A stretch of DNA of 64,000 nucleotides from Loxodes magnus (Eukaryota; Ciliophora; Karyorelictea; Loxodida; Loxodidae): contig CAMPDV010000198.1 of NCBI GenBank assembly GCA_946699065.1, positions 186,001-250,000 of the forward strand, in the 5' to 3' direction. A program made the translations under genes and the position numbers. Shown in pieces: positions 47,570 through 59,865 of the stretch. The first letter of the stretch is position 1. Every line of letters begins with the position of its first letter. The notes beneath the pieces were generated by a model. That model had not been told where the DNA came from. It made no database searches and was given only the letters and a program-made list of their open reading frames with translations.

Positions 47570-50500
47570 CATTAACTTTTATAATCTATTTGCTTCATTT
47601 TTAATACAAAACCTCAACATTACTAAATAAATCTACCTAACCCCCTTTCAACTAGCGCCAATAAACTTCCACATTATATGTATGCAATAAAAAGCAGCAG
47701 TATCTTATTTCTATCGCTAGTAGGTTAAGTATACCTCTAATTAATTAGCTAGTACTTAAGAATTCCTTATACTTTATAAACTTTATTTATTTTACTAATA
47801 TGTAGATAACATATCTCCTAAAAAAACCTATCTAATCATATAACTATCTAATTTAGACTTGGCATATGATTTTCTACTTAGTTCTATATAAAGTTTGGTC
47901 AATCAACAAAATAAAGCCATTTAATTAAGCTAGTTAATAAAGAAATTTGTTATGCTAAAGTAATTTTATCAAACAGTCAACTATGTTTAATAGCATCTCC
48001 AGTTTAATGATATACTTACCTATGAACCTATTAATGTCTATTGTTTTATGTAAATATTAGACATTAAAGGATATACTAGATTAATATAAATTAGCTATAA
48101 AATCATCTATTAACAATACTCGCTTTATCTCCTTTTTATCCTACATTTTTAGTATCTATATAGTTTGATTTTTATTGATTGATATCATATACTTCATTAA
48201 GTCAAATGTATTTTATAAAACTTAAGCCTTCTAGGTATTTAAATTTTATCTGGGTTTAAGTGAAACCTTGATAAGTTTAGATAGTATATATTCTTTTAAT
48301 TTGAGAGTTTCTATGATACTTTTATACAAGGCATTTTGCATAAATGCTTATATAACCATTTATTAATGGACCTAACTATTTAAGAAAGAATATATTTGAA
48401 GCATTTTTATTTGAAGTCAAGATTTTCAGTGCTTAGAATAGACTGAACATTTAGTATCTAAACTTATTTTACCTTTCAACCTTATTTCATAGGCTTGCCA
48501 GAAGAGTCTCAATTTAAACTATTTGGTTGAACTATCTCCAAAACTAATACTTTTAGTTGTCTCTTTTCATACAAGTTTGTTGCCTTAAAATCAATAAAAT
48601 TGGCCCAAATGATGGCTATTAGATAGGCATTTAAGTCAAAAAATTAATTATAGCTTTAATTTAGCTCTCTAAACAAATAAAGATTGGCTAGCTATAATTT
48701 AAAGTAATAATCTAGAAATATAAAGGCTAAATTACAAGTTCATATCCTCTCTATAAGCATCAATATTCCTAAGAATTATTATATTTTAGCAAGGGATTAT
48801 TGCTTTACTTCTATTGGCTACTTCTACTTATATTTTCTTACTCTAAGATGCTTAAATCTAAGAGATAGAAAAGATATTTTAATTGTTAAGTCACTTTTTA
48901 TTCTTATGACAGTGGATGAAGATGTTACCATATTAGCCTTTGTTCTTCTTTTTGGATATAAGGAAAACTACTTAGACTCTAAGTCTCTTATTAGTCTTAA
49001 AAAATATAGCTGCTGTATTTGATTCTAAATTTATCAATCTGACAATAAACTAGAGGGATACAAATTTATGGGAAATATAAAACTTGGAGTAGATAACTTT
49101 TAGTCAGTCATTAGAATTTAATTTAACTATTAAGCCTTTTAGTCACATAAGATAATTCGGGAACATTAACTACAAGATATTTTATAGATTGAGCAATTAA
49201 GCTATTTTTATACTATTATTTGCTTTTTGATCCTTATGGATGCTTTAACTAATAAATAAGCCTCTAGAAAGACCATGATTAACAGTACTTGTTCTTATTA
49301 AATAATGAGCAGAGTATTACTATTTTACAGATCTAATATTGCTTATTATTGTCATAAGAACTATGAAATGAGAGTAATTGTCTTAAAATGTTAAATAGAA
49401 GATATCTGTAGCTATAGAACAATCTTTTTACTTGCCTTATATTTCTAAAATTCTTTAATTCTTACTTTTCAAACTGAAGAGAAATATCTTAATCTCTAAA
49501 TATATACTTGACTCATGTTTAATGGTTATTACTCTATGACTAATATAAGTTTTTAATATTTTACTACATCATACATACAAGAAATTATGCTAAGACCATT
49601 TATTACCATTAATAGATCAAAGCTAAGCTAATATAAACTACCTAAATATGGATCACACTATATTTAGTTTTAGATGACTGACTATTATAGTTTTCATTCT
49701 ATACTCTACTCTTAACCTAGCTTTATCCCTTCATCTTTTAGGTTATTTTCCTTATTAGTTTCTAATACGAAAATTATTTTTCTCATAGTAAAAAGGTTAG
49801 CTTATTACCTACTTATATAGCCTCAAAATAAAGAAGTAAGATCTTATATAAATAAGGTATAAAGATAGAGTAGTGAGATTTAAGCAAAATGTGATATAAT
49901 AGTAAAGACCAGCAATATTGGCTATTACATATCCAAATATATTCTTAAAGCTAAAATTAGTTTCCATAATTGTAAGCAGCAATACCTAAAACTAATAGTA
50001 CCATAAGAATAGATAAACCAATAGAATGTATGCTAATGGAACTATATAAAGAACTGTGGACATTAGAATAGATTATAGTATAAAAAGGGATAATTAAAAT
50101 TAAGTAATAATAGAATGAGAAATAGTAACTATTTAAGTATTAAATGATATCTATTATTACTTTTAAACCTTATATTACTTTTATCATTATAAGTAATAGT
50201 AAACCTTAATTAATACTATTCTGACATATCTCTCCAGCTTATCTGAATGTTAGATAGAAATTATTATGGAAATTAGGTTTTATAACTAAAGTTAAATAAT
50301 TAAGTTAGAAGTAGATTAGATGCAGATTAAAAATATAAGGTTAGTATAAGAAAATAAGGGATAATACTTAAATAGCATATAAGCAATAAACTAGGAATAA
50401 AAGTAGAGTAAGAATAAAATATATCAAATATTGCTTAAATCAATAGTATAAAGATGACTCGAATAGCTTAGAGCATTGCTCCTTTGTTTTTAAGATAACT

Positions 50501-50989
50501 AAGTTATTAATTTAATTACTCAAGTTCTTTAGAACAAAAATAAATAGTTAATGTATATTATAGGAGCAATTTTAGTCTTTAAAAGCATCTAAGTCCAAAT
50601 GTAGCTAATAACTAGATTTTATGTTATTTATAATGAAAAATTGTAATGAATTGAGTATAATAAGTACTTATACTATAGCTATAATAATAGTAGCTTAATA
50701 GATTTTACTTATCTAAGTAATTAACAAAAAGGGATAATAATTAGTAAGTTAATCGGGATTTTATGGTCTATAGAGATTTGATATTTCATGTTGTTTTATT
50801 TTAGATAAATATATGAGATATAAACTAAGAGTAATGCTTAAGAATAGGTATATATTTACAAAAGAAGATCATTTAAGAAATGGGCTGGTATGAAATAAGG
50901 CGAGTATTAGAATAATAATAGACAATAAATAAGAAATAAAGTGATAGCCATGAAAAGATTAGGGTAAAAGTAGTTTAAATGATTAGCTC

Positions 50990-51655
50990 TGGTATTTTAA
51001 GGTTTAAAAGTAGAATGAAGAAATTAATAAATGTATGCTTTTTATTTAACAATCTAGACCTTTTCATTTAGAAACTAAATATAGAACAAAGCCTTTGGAT
51101 AGAAATTACTATAAAAGCAGAATCTAAAAATCAATAGTAAAAAGAAGAATCAGTATTCTATAAGAAATCAAAAATTGGACTAATTCGTTAATATGGAAGC
51201 AGAGAAACTCGCATAGCATATCTTTTTAAAGTTACCATCAAAGATAATCAAAGATATTTGAAAGTCTACTTAAATTAAAGCTAAACTAAGATAAAATAAT
51301 ATTAAGTTAAAGTTAATTAAGATAAGTTTAAGATAATTTTAATAATTAATTATCATTTTTAAGTTTTCCAATACTTTAACCATGCTTGAGTAGCAAGAGA
51401 GCAAATTAAAGTTTAAGAAAATTCTTAGTGAGAAAGAGTAATGGAATAGGGTTAAGGCTTGAATGAATTGCGTAAGGGTGGAGGTAGTTGTTATAAGCTA
51501 TTTTGCTTTTAACTTTTTTTTTATTATTTTAAACTTTATTATAGTTTTAGTCACATTAAATTATCAACAATATAAGCTTATTTTTATTCTTAAGTTCCTT
51601 CTATTTTATTTTTACAATTTAGTATAAATTAATTAAACCATCAATATTGCTAAGC
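50990..51655 (-). repeat. ~650-bp repeat A, outer copy
   Basis: Reverse complement of 36490-37081, with more differences than the young arms show. Contains the same landmark words (AACAATCTAGACCTTTTCATT near 51050; CACATTAAATTATCAACAATA near 51552). Confidence 0.7.
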
Positions 51656-51657
51656 AT

Positions 51658-51716
51658 TTTAATTAGAAAGTATTTCTTTCAAGTTATCTAGACTTGAGAT
51701 CTATTAGTAGCATTTA
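51658..51716 (+). repeat. right outer direct repeat
   Basis: Same-orientation partner of 18632-18686, directly abutting the outer copy of repeat A. Confidence 0.6.
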
Positions 51717-52247
51717 AATTAACTCATTATAGTTATTGACTGCTAATGTTCTTATACTAAGGGTAATAAGGTTTTCTATTGAAGATTTTTTAATGTACAT
51801 ATAATATTTATATATTAAGCATTAGTTTTGTAACCTCTTAATGATACCTTGATGATAGAATTGAATAATATTACTTATGCTTCTAGATATATCCTTACAC
51901 TCAAATTATTAGCAGTTGCATAAAGTTACTAATATGGTGTAACTAAAGCCTTGCTATTGCCACCTTTCTATTATAAGCAACTAAATGCTGTCATGCTTTA
52001 TGCCTTTAGTATCTAATCTTTCCTCCTTTTATTTTACTCTATTTGATAGCTAGATTTTTGAATTAAAGTAAGTGTAAAATAATGATATTAGTATGAGAAT
52101 AAAGAAAAGAGATCACTTTATATCAAGTTAAAGGTTTTATAAAGGATCAATTTTATAAAGTTAAGTATAGGAAATAGAGACAGTATTAGATATAAGTGAT
52201 ATATTAATAACCATAAGCTAATCTTTTAGTTGAAGTTACAACTTTTG

Positions 52248-52885
52248 TTATGAGTACTTGACTTTGTCAACAAAATACTTAGATCTTTATCATGCTCTCT
52301 TGAATGAGATATGGTTGTATTATTAATACTTTGCAAATTCTAGTTTTGTATGTAATTGTTCCGAATTATCAGTCTGTTTATATGCTGACCTTTGAATTAG
52401 ATTTACTTTCTTTGGATTTAGGGAGATTTTCATTTGTCTAGCACACATTTTTAGAATGCAGAAATGTTACTATACCTTGTGATACTTTTGTATTTAATGC
52501 TTGATGTAGGAAATTTTTTTCAGTTTTGAGGAATTTGCTTGTAAGTTTAAAATCCCGATACAGTTTTCTTGCTAAAGCTCTCTTTAGTAAGGTCATTTTT
52601 TGTTTCAGTAGGAATTTTCAAAACAATGTTTTGCTTTTCTATCTTCTTAGTTTTCGTTAAAGTAGCTTTGAGATTAATTTTGCTTTAAGCTCCTATCAAA
52701 GCAAATCTTTTGTTCTCGCTCGGTAGTTTCCGATGACTCTTTATATTAATAAGCTTAAGATTACTTCATGACTAATGCTGTTAATTAATCTGTATCTCAA
52801 TCTGCTTTTTTCTAATATTCTACCTGGTGAAAGGTTTTTAAAAGGGAATATCATTTTAAGGAATGATGGGTGTTCATGGTCTCAT
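52248..52885 (-). CDS. hypothetical basic protein with two mini-introns
   Basis: ATG 52883-52885 to TAA 52248-52250. Two 16-nt introns (GTATCACAAGGTATAG and GTCAGCATATAAACAG, near 52470-52485 and 52368-52384) restore one frame of exactly 202 codons. The product is basic and probably disordered: KLPSENKRFALIGAQSKINL, LPKSKESKSNSK, then HISFKRAWQRSKYFVDKVKY near the end. Unknown family. Its start lies 26 bp after the stop of the next gene upstream on the same strand. Confidence 0.6.
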
Positions 52886-52910
52886 TTTATATGTAAAAAA
52901 TAAAAAATAA

Positions 52911-53510
52911 TTACGAAATACAAGTTGATTTTAGAGGAGGCAACTTAATTCCTGCTACATGTCCTTTTCTCTTACTTCTGCTTGCTTATTTACTTTCAAG
53001 TTGAGCTCTTTACAAAACCATTTAGATGTTAGATTAAGTTTTGATAGCATAATCTTCTTCATAAATTATATTATTAGTCTATTAATTATTTACATTGTTC
53101 TGCTAATTAAACATTTGGAATTCTCACCCTCCTATTAACTTGTTACTGTCTTGCCTTGTTACTGTTTCTCTCCCAAATTCTTTGGGTGACTTATTATTAT
53201 TAAATATTGTGGTTTTCTTTTATTGTCTAGATTGAAGTAAAGGAGGAGATTAGCTCTTTTTCTGCATTCTGGATTGAGTATTTCTTGATCATAACGCTTC
53301 TCTATTCTGTTAATTTAATTGATTATCCTTCACAAATCTTTGCTATTTTCTAGTAGCTGGTCTTTCTATCTCCTACTATTCTATTACTCGAATTTTGCTT
53401 TATTTCAAGTTCTGCTCTCGTGATTAAGGCTTCGATCAGTTAAATTCATTGGTAGTAGATATGAAAGGGCTTTTCTGTCTACTAACAAGCATAGTTTCTC
53501 TATTTTCCAT
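52911..53510 (-). CDS. hypothetical Q/N/K-rich protein, 199 residues
   Basis: ATG 53508-53510 to TAA 52911-52913 is one frame of 200 codons. The sequence is low-complexity and basic (RKSPFISTTNEFNWSKPQ-like opening, SREQNLKQSKIRVIEQQEIE, KSPKEFGRETVTRQDSNKLI, and a basic end HVAGIKLPPLKSTC). It looks like a disordered cytoskeletal or nucleic-acid-binding protein, but no family is recognised. It is followed closely by 52248-52885, which could even be a later exon. Confidence 0.6.
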
Positions 53511-53654
53511 TTTATCAAAGGAATAGATGAAGGAGATTTAATAAAGCTTTAAAAAGAGTTAATTATTCTATTTATAGCTTACTTTATATACTATCTTTAG
53601 CTTTTATTTCCTCATGCATTGTTATTATTTATCGTCTTTACTTATCACTATTTA

Positions 53655-54011
53655 CTACTGGTACACTCTCTTTCTTATGTTAGACACTTTAGTATCTAAT
53701 CCAACTTCAGGACCAACAATTATAAGATTTTCAGATCTCAGTCTTTTTAGGCCTTCAATTGTACCAAATTTCGATTGAAAGGGTTTTGGATGCTTCATTG
53801 ATCTGCCATTTCTCAATATCCTAAAAACAGTTCCATATAAAAAGCCTTCTCTAAGGCTTAGCTTAATTAGAAGCATGATTCTCTTATAATAAAAGGTTTC
53901 AAATGAAGCATAGTAGGGTGCATAGATGAATACGTTTGCCTGTTTTTTCAATTATATAGTTCTTATTTTAAACAAATGTAAGAATTTTGAAATTAAAAAT
54001 AAAGATAACAT
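53655..54011 (-). CDS. doubtful small basic protein
   Basis: A minus-strand reading from ATG 54009-54011 to TAG at 53652-53654 contains FLYGTVFRILRNGRSMKHPK and NLIIVGPEVGLDTKVSNIRK. It looks protein-like, but a second frame (from an ATG near 53909) is also good. The first ATG overlaps the HAUS7 start on the other strand (CATG 54009-54012), leaving no leader for either gene. A later start (Met at 53878) is possible. No family is recognised. Confidence 0.3.
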
Positions 54012-55133
54012 GAACACACTTTGGCTTTATAGAACCTTATGCAATCTGAAATGCCCTTTTGTTTAAAATTTGGAGAATGAAATAGTGAATGTTGAAGAAA
54101 TAGCTGATAAATACGGTAGTGAACTAGCTGCTCCAGGGGAACTGAGAGATAATATTATACGTTGATGTATCGAAGTTTATTTCTAAGGAACTAATGAATT
54201 AGATATTTTTAGTGATCCAGATGTAAATGGAGATAACTTCTATGAATGTAAGCTTATTTATATTAAGAGGTTTCGAGTATTTGCAAGCAGATAGGAATTC
54301 CTCATGATGGACCTAGACAAATATAAGGAATAACCGGCAAGGAAAACTCTATTAAATTCTTAGCTACCTTGCTCAATTTAACCCATCTATCACGGTCTAC
54401 TAATGACGTAGATCAGCCAGCTAATGCTATGGAACTGGCTAAAGAATTTGATAGATCTGTCATTTTAATAACTCATATAGCTGAGAACAGAGATAGGATA
54501 TTTGATCCAAAGGTTAGAATGTTCCCCTCAACATTTCCTAGGAAGTATGATTAAGATGTAAAAAACATACCGAGGGAACTTGAAAATGCGATTAAGAAAT
54601 GATAGGCTGAGATTGAGATCATTAATGAACGACTATTAACAGTTAATAAGGAATACTTGCAAAGCGAATAATTATTTCCTAAATAGGAGACACTTGACTA
54701 GTTTCAGTAAAGCTTAACGTAATTTAAAGATTTGATTCAAAACTTTAATGATATTTACGAAACTTAAATTGAACCTGAATTCAGAAAAAATTTTGGATTT
54801 TATTCTGGCTAAAATTAGCAATCCCCTAAACATTCTCCATCAACTTCAAGAAACTATGAACTTCCTTAGCCAGTACTATTGGGAATAGGACCTCTAGCTA
54901 GTAAGTGCAAAAAATACTATGAATAATTACTAGAACTAAGTGGAAATCTAGAGACAATATGAAGTGCAATGGCAACTATTTCAGACAATAGTGATCTAGA
55001 AGATTTAAAGACAATAAGTTTTTTCAAAGCTAACGATTTACAAAAGGAAATAGAGTAACTATAGTTAAGTTTAGAAGGGATGAAAGGATAGCAATCTATT
55101 TTTAAAAGCCCATTGAAATTTGCCAATGAGTAA
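54010..55133 (+). CDS. HAUS7: augmin subunit HAUS7/AUG7-like
   Basis: ATG 54010 to TAA 55131-55133 (in-frame TAA at 55143 also possible). One short intron of length 2 mod 3 is needed near 54245-54300. The two candidates are a 20-nt one starting GTAAGCTTATTT and the 14-nt GTATTTGCAAGCAG. The match is to AUG7/HAUS7: NLKCPFVQNLENEIV at the start of the CH-like domain, then SIKFLATLLNLTHLSRS, RDRIFDPKVRMFPSTF (plant AUG7: RQALIFSEECKLFPADV) and a coiled coil. The C-terminal block is LIQNFNDIYETQIEPEF followed by GIGPLASKCKKYYEQLLELS (AUG7: [33 protein letters not shown]). Augmin recruits gamma-tubulin complexes to existing microtubules for branching nucleation. Confidence 0.82.
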
Positions 55134-56061
55134 TTTAATATTTAATTTCTATTTTTAAATTTAATTTCTACAACTCTACTATAGAGCTCAATTATATTCT
55201 ACAGCTGTAAAACTATTCTTAGTAGAGTTATTTTTATTTATGTATATACTTTTAATATTCATCAAACTGATTAATAGGATGCATTATTTATTGGCTAACA
55301 GAACTTAAACTACTGCTTTTCGAAAAAAATTGTTCCATTTAATCGAAAGCGTAGATAGCAATTTAGTACCTTAAAGTTTTTCTTTCTTATTTGCTTGAAG
55401 GTAGTATAATCTTAATTGCTCTAATAATCTCATTATCTTATCTCAACTATACTATGCATTTAGATATCAAATTAGTATAAACTTTATTATTTTTCCTTAC
55501 CTTTTTATTACTTCTATTTTTACCTAGTTATAAATAATTTATTCTAATAATAAAATAGATGCATTGCAATCTCTAATAGCATCTTCCCCATTTAAACTAA
55601 ATGAAGCATTTAATACTCGAATAACGTGAATATTATAAAAGCAAAACGATGAGATAATATTTAGCTATACAAGCTTCATTGTATTAATGACTTATATTCT
55701 ATTATTTTACTCTTTGGATTCTTTACCTTTATAGATATCAACGAATAGTAAATATTAATACTCATTTCCAAAAAAGTCTATTATCATTATAATTCTTTAA
55801 TTAATCTATTAACCTTAAATTCAGTTTATCTAAGTATCTAAAACTATAAATAAGCTAGCAATATTTACTTCCTTAATTTTCATATAAAGGTAGCTAACTA
55901 ACTAGTCTTTTATAATGATCTCATTTCTTTTCCATTTTGGTTGTCACATTAAATAATAAAAGGTATAGTATGCAAATATATGCTAATAGTAGTTATATTT
56001 CTAACTAAGAAAAAAGGTATAAAAAATTGTTTAACTAAAGGTTATTTATTAAGGAAATAAA
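55134..56061. other. intergenic gap
   Basis: About 0.9 kb between the convergent ends of HAUS7 (plus) and the glycosyltransferase (minus). Nothing is recognised. Confidence 0.5.
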
Positions 56062-58419
56062 TTAAGAATTTATAGACTTTAAGTAAGGCAATTTGAATCT
56101 AGATTTATCTTTGTAGGCTTTTCTATTGAAGATGTTATGTTGTATATAATTCTCTATTTCAGTTTCTTGAGTCAGTAAGTTCACACATGCTTAGTAATCC
56201 AAAACTATTGTCGGAGTTATGGGTTTCCCATCTTTGAAAAATTCGTGCTGATAGTGCTCGCTTATGGTAACATATTTGTTTTATTTCACTTTCATATTAT
56301 AATATTCCATGATTTCCTCCTCTTCACTAAAGGTTTTATTTTGCATTTTCTTTCAATATTAAAACTCCTCTCACTCTACATTTCCATTCATTTCCATTCA
56401 AGATGGTTACATATATCCTAGATGGAAGACTCTTGGTATTGTTTAGCTTATTTAAGTCATTTTACTATATTCGATAAATAAATTCCTTAAAAATCAGTGA
56501 GGATCATTTCAGTAAAATTCCTCTAGTCAAGTTGGAAAAATATAACTTGGCATAAGAAACCCTCGAGATACTGCACAATGAGTGAATTCTCAATTTCAAG
56601 CTTATTAGGGATTTTTTAGCCTTCTGTGACATTTTTTATAATAATACAACTCGTTCAACGAAATATAAGCGATTTATTTCCCTAGAAAAGGTTTTTTTAT
56701 TCAAAATTCATAGTTTCACAGACAAAACTCGTAAATATCTGGACTTAAAACGAAATCACTTTCTAGATATATAGCAGCTTCATGCTTCAGAAAGCTATAC
56801 GTAAAGTTCATTACAAATATCAAATTTCGGCTTATTTTCGATTAAATTAAATAAGAATCTTTATCCTCTTTATCTTACAACTATGTAGGATCAGGTTCAT
56901 AAGGAAGGTAAATATGCAAGATATTTAACTTTTGCTTCCATTTCTTGATTAGATTATCCATATCCTAATTTTTGCTTGCTGATGAAATTATTATAAGAGT
57001 TTCGTTTATCTTAGTTACTTTGACTAACTACTTAAAGAAAACTTCAGTCATCAAAATTCTTTTATCGACTAAAGTATAAAATGGAATGAAAAACTTATTC
57101 AATCTTTTTTTTATCTTCATATAATCTTGTAAGTACTATTTATAAAATGGTGTAGGGTCACTATTTCAGAATTTTGTGACGTTTAATTATCATAATCTGA
57201 AGTTCCAATCATCATATATAAAATTCCCTTCGTCTCTCTCTGCTTCTGATAAATAGTTTGAATGTCCTATATCAAAAGTTAGTTTTTAACCCGGTTGCTT
57301 AGTTTTAAAATTACTCGTAGATAAGTTTCTTCCCATCTTTTGTGAATGAGACTGTAATACTTTAGAAGTATGCTGCCATCATCCTTTCGCTCTGAATCAC
57401 TTTTTGTAACTTCTTTCAAAATCAGCGAAAACATAACTTCCTATAGAGATTTCTTAACCCTTCAACAGTTCTTAATTCTGTTACTCACTTAGCAATAAAT
57501 CAGCTATTAGCAAATTATCAATCTATCCATCTAAAAGAAGATCAGTCATTTCATGGCCACCTTCATAGTATTTTTTTTTCTAAACAACTCAACTTCCTAG
57601 TCTAAGTATTGAGCCATGCTAAACTAACCGGTAATAATCGAACATCTCAAAAACCTTTCTTCCATTTAAAATTAAATACATCAATTAATCTTACCTATGA
57701 CTTCCACCTAACCCAGTGAAAGAGAAAGAAATATGATTTCAAATTCCGAATCTAAAATTTTAGAATATAAGAAAGTCAGTACATCCCAGGTCACTCCCAA
57801 ATTGACCATATAAGTCATTATTAATAAAGTAAAAAGAATAGCCCCAGTAGTAAATAAGTTGCCCACATCCAAACAAGTTATTGCTGATTATAGTCTAAAT
57901 GTTTCTATTTAAAAATTTATTGCTCTATGCTACTATTTCACTCTTAGTTGTGCTGTTTACCTTAATTCATAGATTTATTGTTACTTCTGGATAATCCAAA
58001 GCTTTAAACAAGTGACCTGATAGTCTTAATTATTTGTCAACTTTAGTTTGATAATATTTAGAGTCGTTATAGTACGTTTTCAGAAATTCCTAATGCTCTT
58101 CAGTATTTAAAGCTTAATCAGCATACATTCTTTCTTTTTTATTCAATTAGCTTTTCTTCGAAAAATCTTCTGTTACTTTTTGCTATTAGTTAGGCTTTAA
58201 GTGATCGATATCCTCTCCTTTGATCGTTTCATTCTAATTCTCTTATTTTTTATCTTAGTGTTCATTCTACCTTTAATAAGAGATTGTCTTGCTACCTTAT
58301 ATAATACTTTTTGACTGGAAGTAAGTATTAAAATCTCATGAGTTGTGATAGAAGAAGAAAATATAAATAAAGAAGATTTAAGCCAAAACAATAATTCAGA
58401 TTCTGTTAATTCAGGCCAT
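56062..58419 (-). CDS. type II membrane glycosyltransferase with LamG-like domain
   Basis: ATG 58417-58419 to TAA 56062-56064 is one uninterrupted frame of 786 codons. A short N-terminus (MAWINRIW) precedes a signal anchor (IIVLAQIFFIYIFFFY). After a Q/K-rich stem comes a concanavalin/LamG-like fold (residues ~200-330): GIWNHISFSFTGLG, YLILNGRKVFEMFD, GQIDNLLIADLLLSE. The C-terminal half is a GT-A-like domain with KINETLIIISSASKN, the metal-site-like EAAIYLESDFVLSPDIYEFC (GnT-I: VVVEDDLEVAPDFFEY), a catalytic-region-like EEFYWNDPHWFLRN (GnT-I: AFWDDWMR) and IPRVFHLGYMQ (PEVSRTYHFG). Best guess is GT13/MGAT1-POMGNT1-like N-acetylglucosaminyltransferase in the Golgi. The acidic triad is ESD rather than EDD. 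TGA is Trp at many sites. Confidence 0.72.
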
Positions 58420-59547
58420 TTTAACTTAAATACTTATTTATTTAAGTGTATCTGTATTTATACTTTAATGCTCTAGTCAATCACTAAATTTATCCTTTCA
58501 TTGCTAACTAGAATTATTACTAGTCACTTAGTTTTACTCTGTAGCAGTCTAATTAACTTTGCTAAACAAGAAATGGAAATTGATTTACCAGTCACTTTAT
58601 ATTTTAACATCCCTTTTATAAGAACTTTCGTCTTAATTCTTACTCCAAATTTAATTAATTTAAGATAGAAAATATCTCATGTAAGCCAACTAAAGTATTT
58701 TAGCTCTATTCAAAAATGAATACCCAAAAATCCTTTCTTTAATAGATAATGTTATGCAACTAAGTAGGAAAACTACTTAATCGAAAAAATTTTTATGCCC
58801 TTAACCTTTAAAACTTAGATCTTATTATTAATCATGACTATATAATTCCTTTTATATCGATCATATTACCATTAATTATAAACTAAAGGTCTTTTAGTTA
58901 CTTTTTACACTACTACTTGCATTAGATGAATGATCATATACGGTTGAAATATTCTTTATATGTATGAATCTGTAACTATGCTTTTAAAGTTAAATCCCTG
59001 GATTTTTAATCAAAGAATGCAGTTATTTTAATTACTGACTATCTACCATAGTTTTAATATCTATTTGCATTAAATTAAATCTTGCCATCTGTTATTACTT
59101 AATCTTATAATCAAATCTTTCTAAAATAAGTAATTAGCTTCTAAGGTCTTCTATAAACCTCTCTCTATGATTAAATCCTAGATTAACTAACTAAACTCTA
59201 TTTATCTCTTCTATTAAACAGGAGAATATGATGCCTTTATGAATTTAAGGGAAGTTAACTTAAGATAGTAGAAGGTTGAAATCTCATTATTTCATTGTCT
59301 TTAGTCTTTAACAACTTTCCGTTGAAAATTATAACTTAGAAAGCTCAGAAATTCCTACCGGTAAACTGATATTTAACAACCTTATTCTAATAGAACTGAG
59401 TATAATGATTTATGAGTCTAGAATAGACTTAGGAATAGCATATGGAATAAGCTATAAATGTGGAGCTATATAAGTATATTAAAATGATAATGCTATAATA
59501 AAGCTTAAATTAGATCAAAGTACATTAATAAGATATTATCTCTTTTC
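58420..59547. other. intergenic gap
   Basis: About 1.1 kb upstream of the glycosyltransferase. No gene is supported. Probably includes its promoter. Confidence 0.5.
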
Positions 59548-59865
59548 TCATTGCTTAGATATAGCCCATACATTAGCTGCTATTAGTAACCCGGTAAACA
59601 CTACATAAAGTAGAATAAAAGCTACCATAAAATATTTATAGTGCTTAGGCTTCTTACCATTATCTAAACTCTCATCTTAGTTCAAATCCCGATAATCCTA
59701 ATTAGACATTAAAGATGATGCTTCTTAAGACATATTTATCTGTTGGCTATTCTATCTATCTTGGTTCTATCCTTACTAGTCCTAAAAATTACTAAAATGC
59801 AAAGGTTAATCGTCTTTTAGCTTATCTGTAGCTTCTTTTCTTTATTTCTCTTATACTTAATCCAT
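59548..59865 (-). CDS. small tail-anchored membrane protein
   Basis: ATG 59863-59865 to TGA 59548-59550, 105 residues. A Q/N/D-rich cytosolic part (KLKDDQPLHFSNFQDQQGQN) leads to a basic motif (GKKPKHYKY) and one C-terminal membrane helix (FMVAFILLYVVFTGLLIAAN), then VWAISKQ and stop. In the same frame coding-like sequence extends ~27 nt upstream of this ATG, so an upstream exon is possible. No family is recognised. The layout fits a tail-anchored protein. Confidence 0.6.

Larger units (their letters stand above)
47570..52217. other. 4.6 kb gap, diverged copy of the duplication flank
   Basis: I see no gene. About 48480-50520 is an older, diverged, reverse-oriented relative of 18690-20600 (and of 45540-45650 near 48480-48560). 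So it belonged to an earlier duplication round, probably the upstream region of the truncated third channel gene. Confidence 0.5.

Noticed and set aside
54369-54554. 61-codon plus-strand reading as a separate gene
   Set aside because: It is the stop-free middle of the HAUS7 frame.
57617-57617. Alternative glycosyltransferase start at 57617 with a 17-nt intron
   Set aside because: The frame from 58419 runs through without any intron and adds an anchor and a LamG-like domain. The alternative is a neighbouring open frame.
58197-58391. Minus-strand 64-codon reading with a membrane-like start
   Set aside because: Out of frame by one with the glycosyltransferase, whose own frame has a better anchor and continues for 785 residues.
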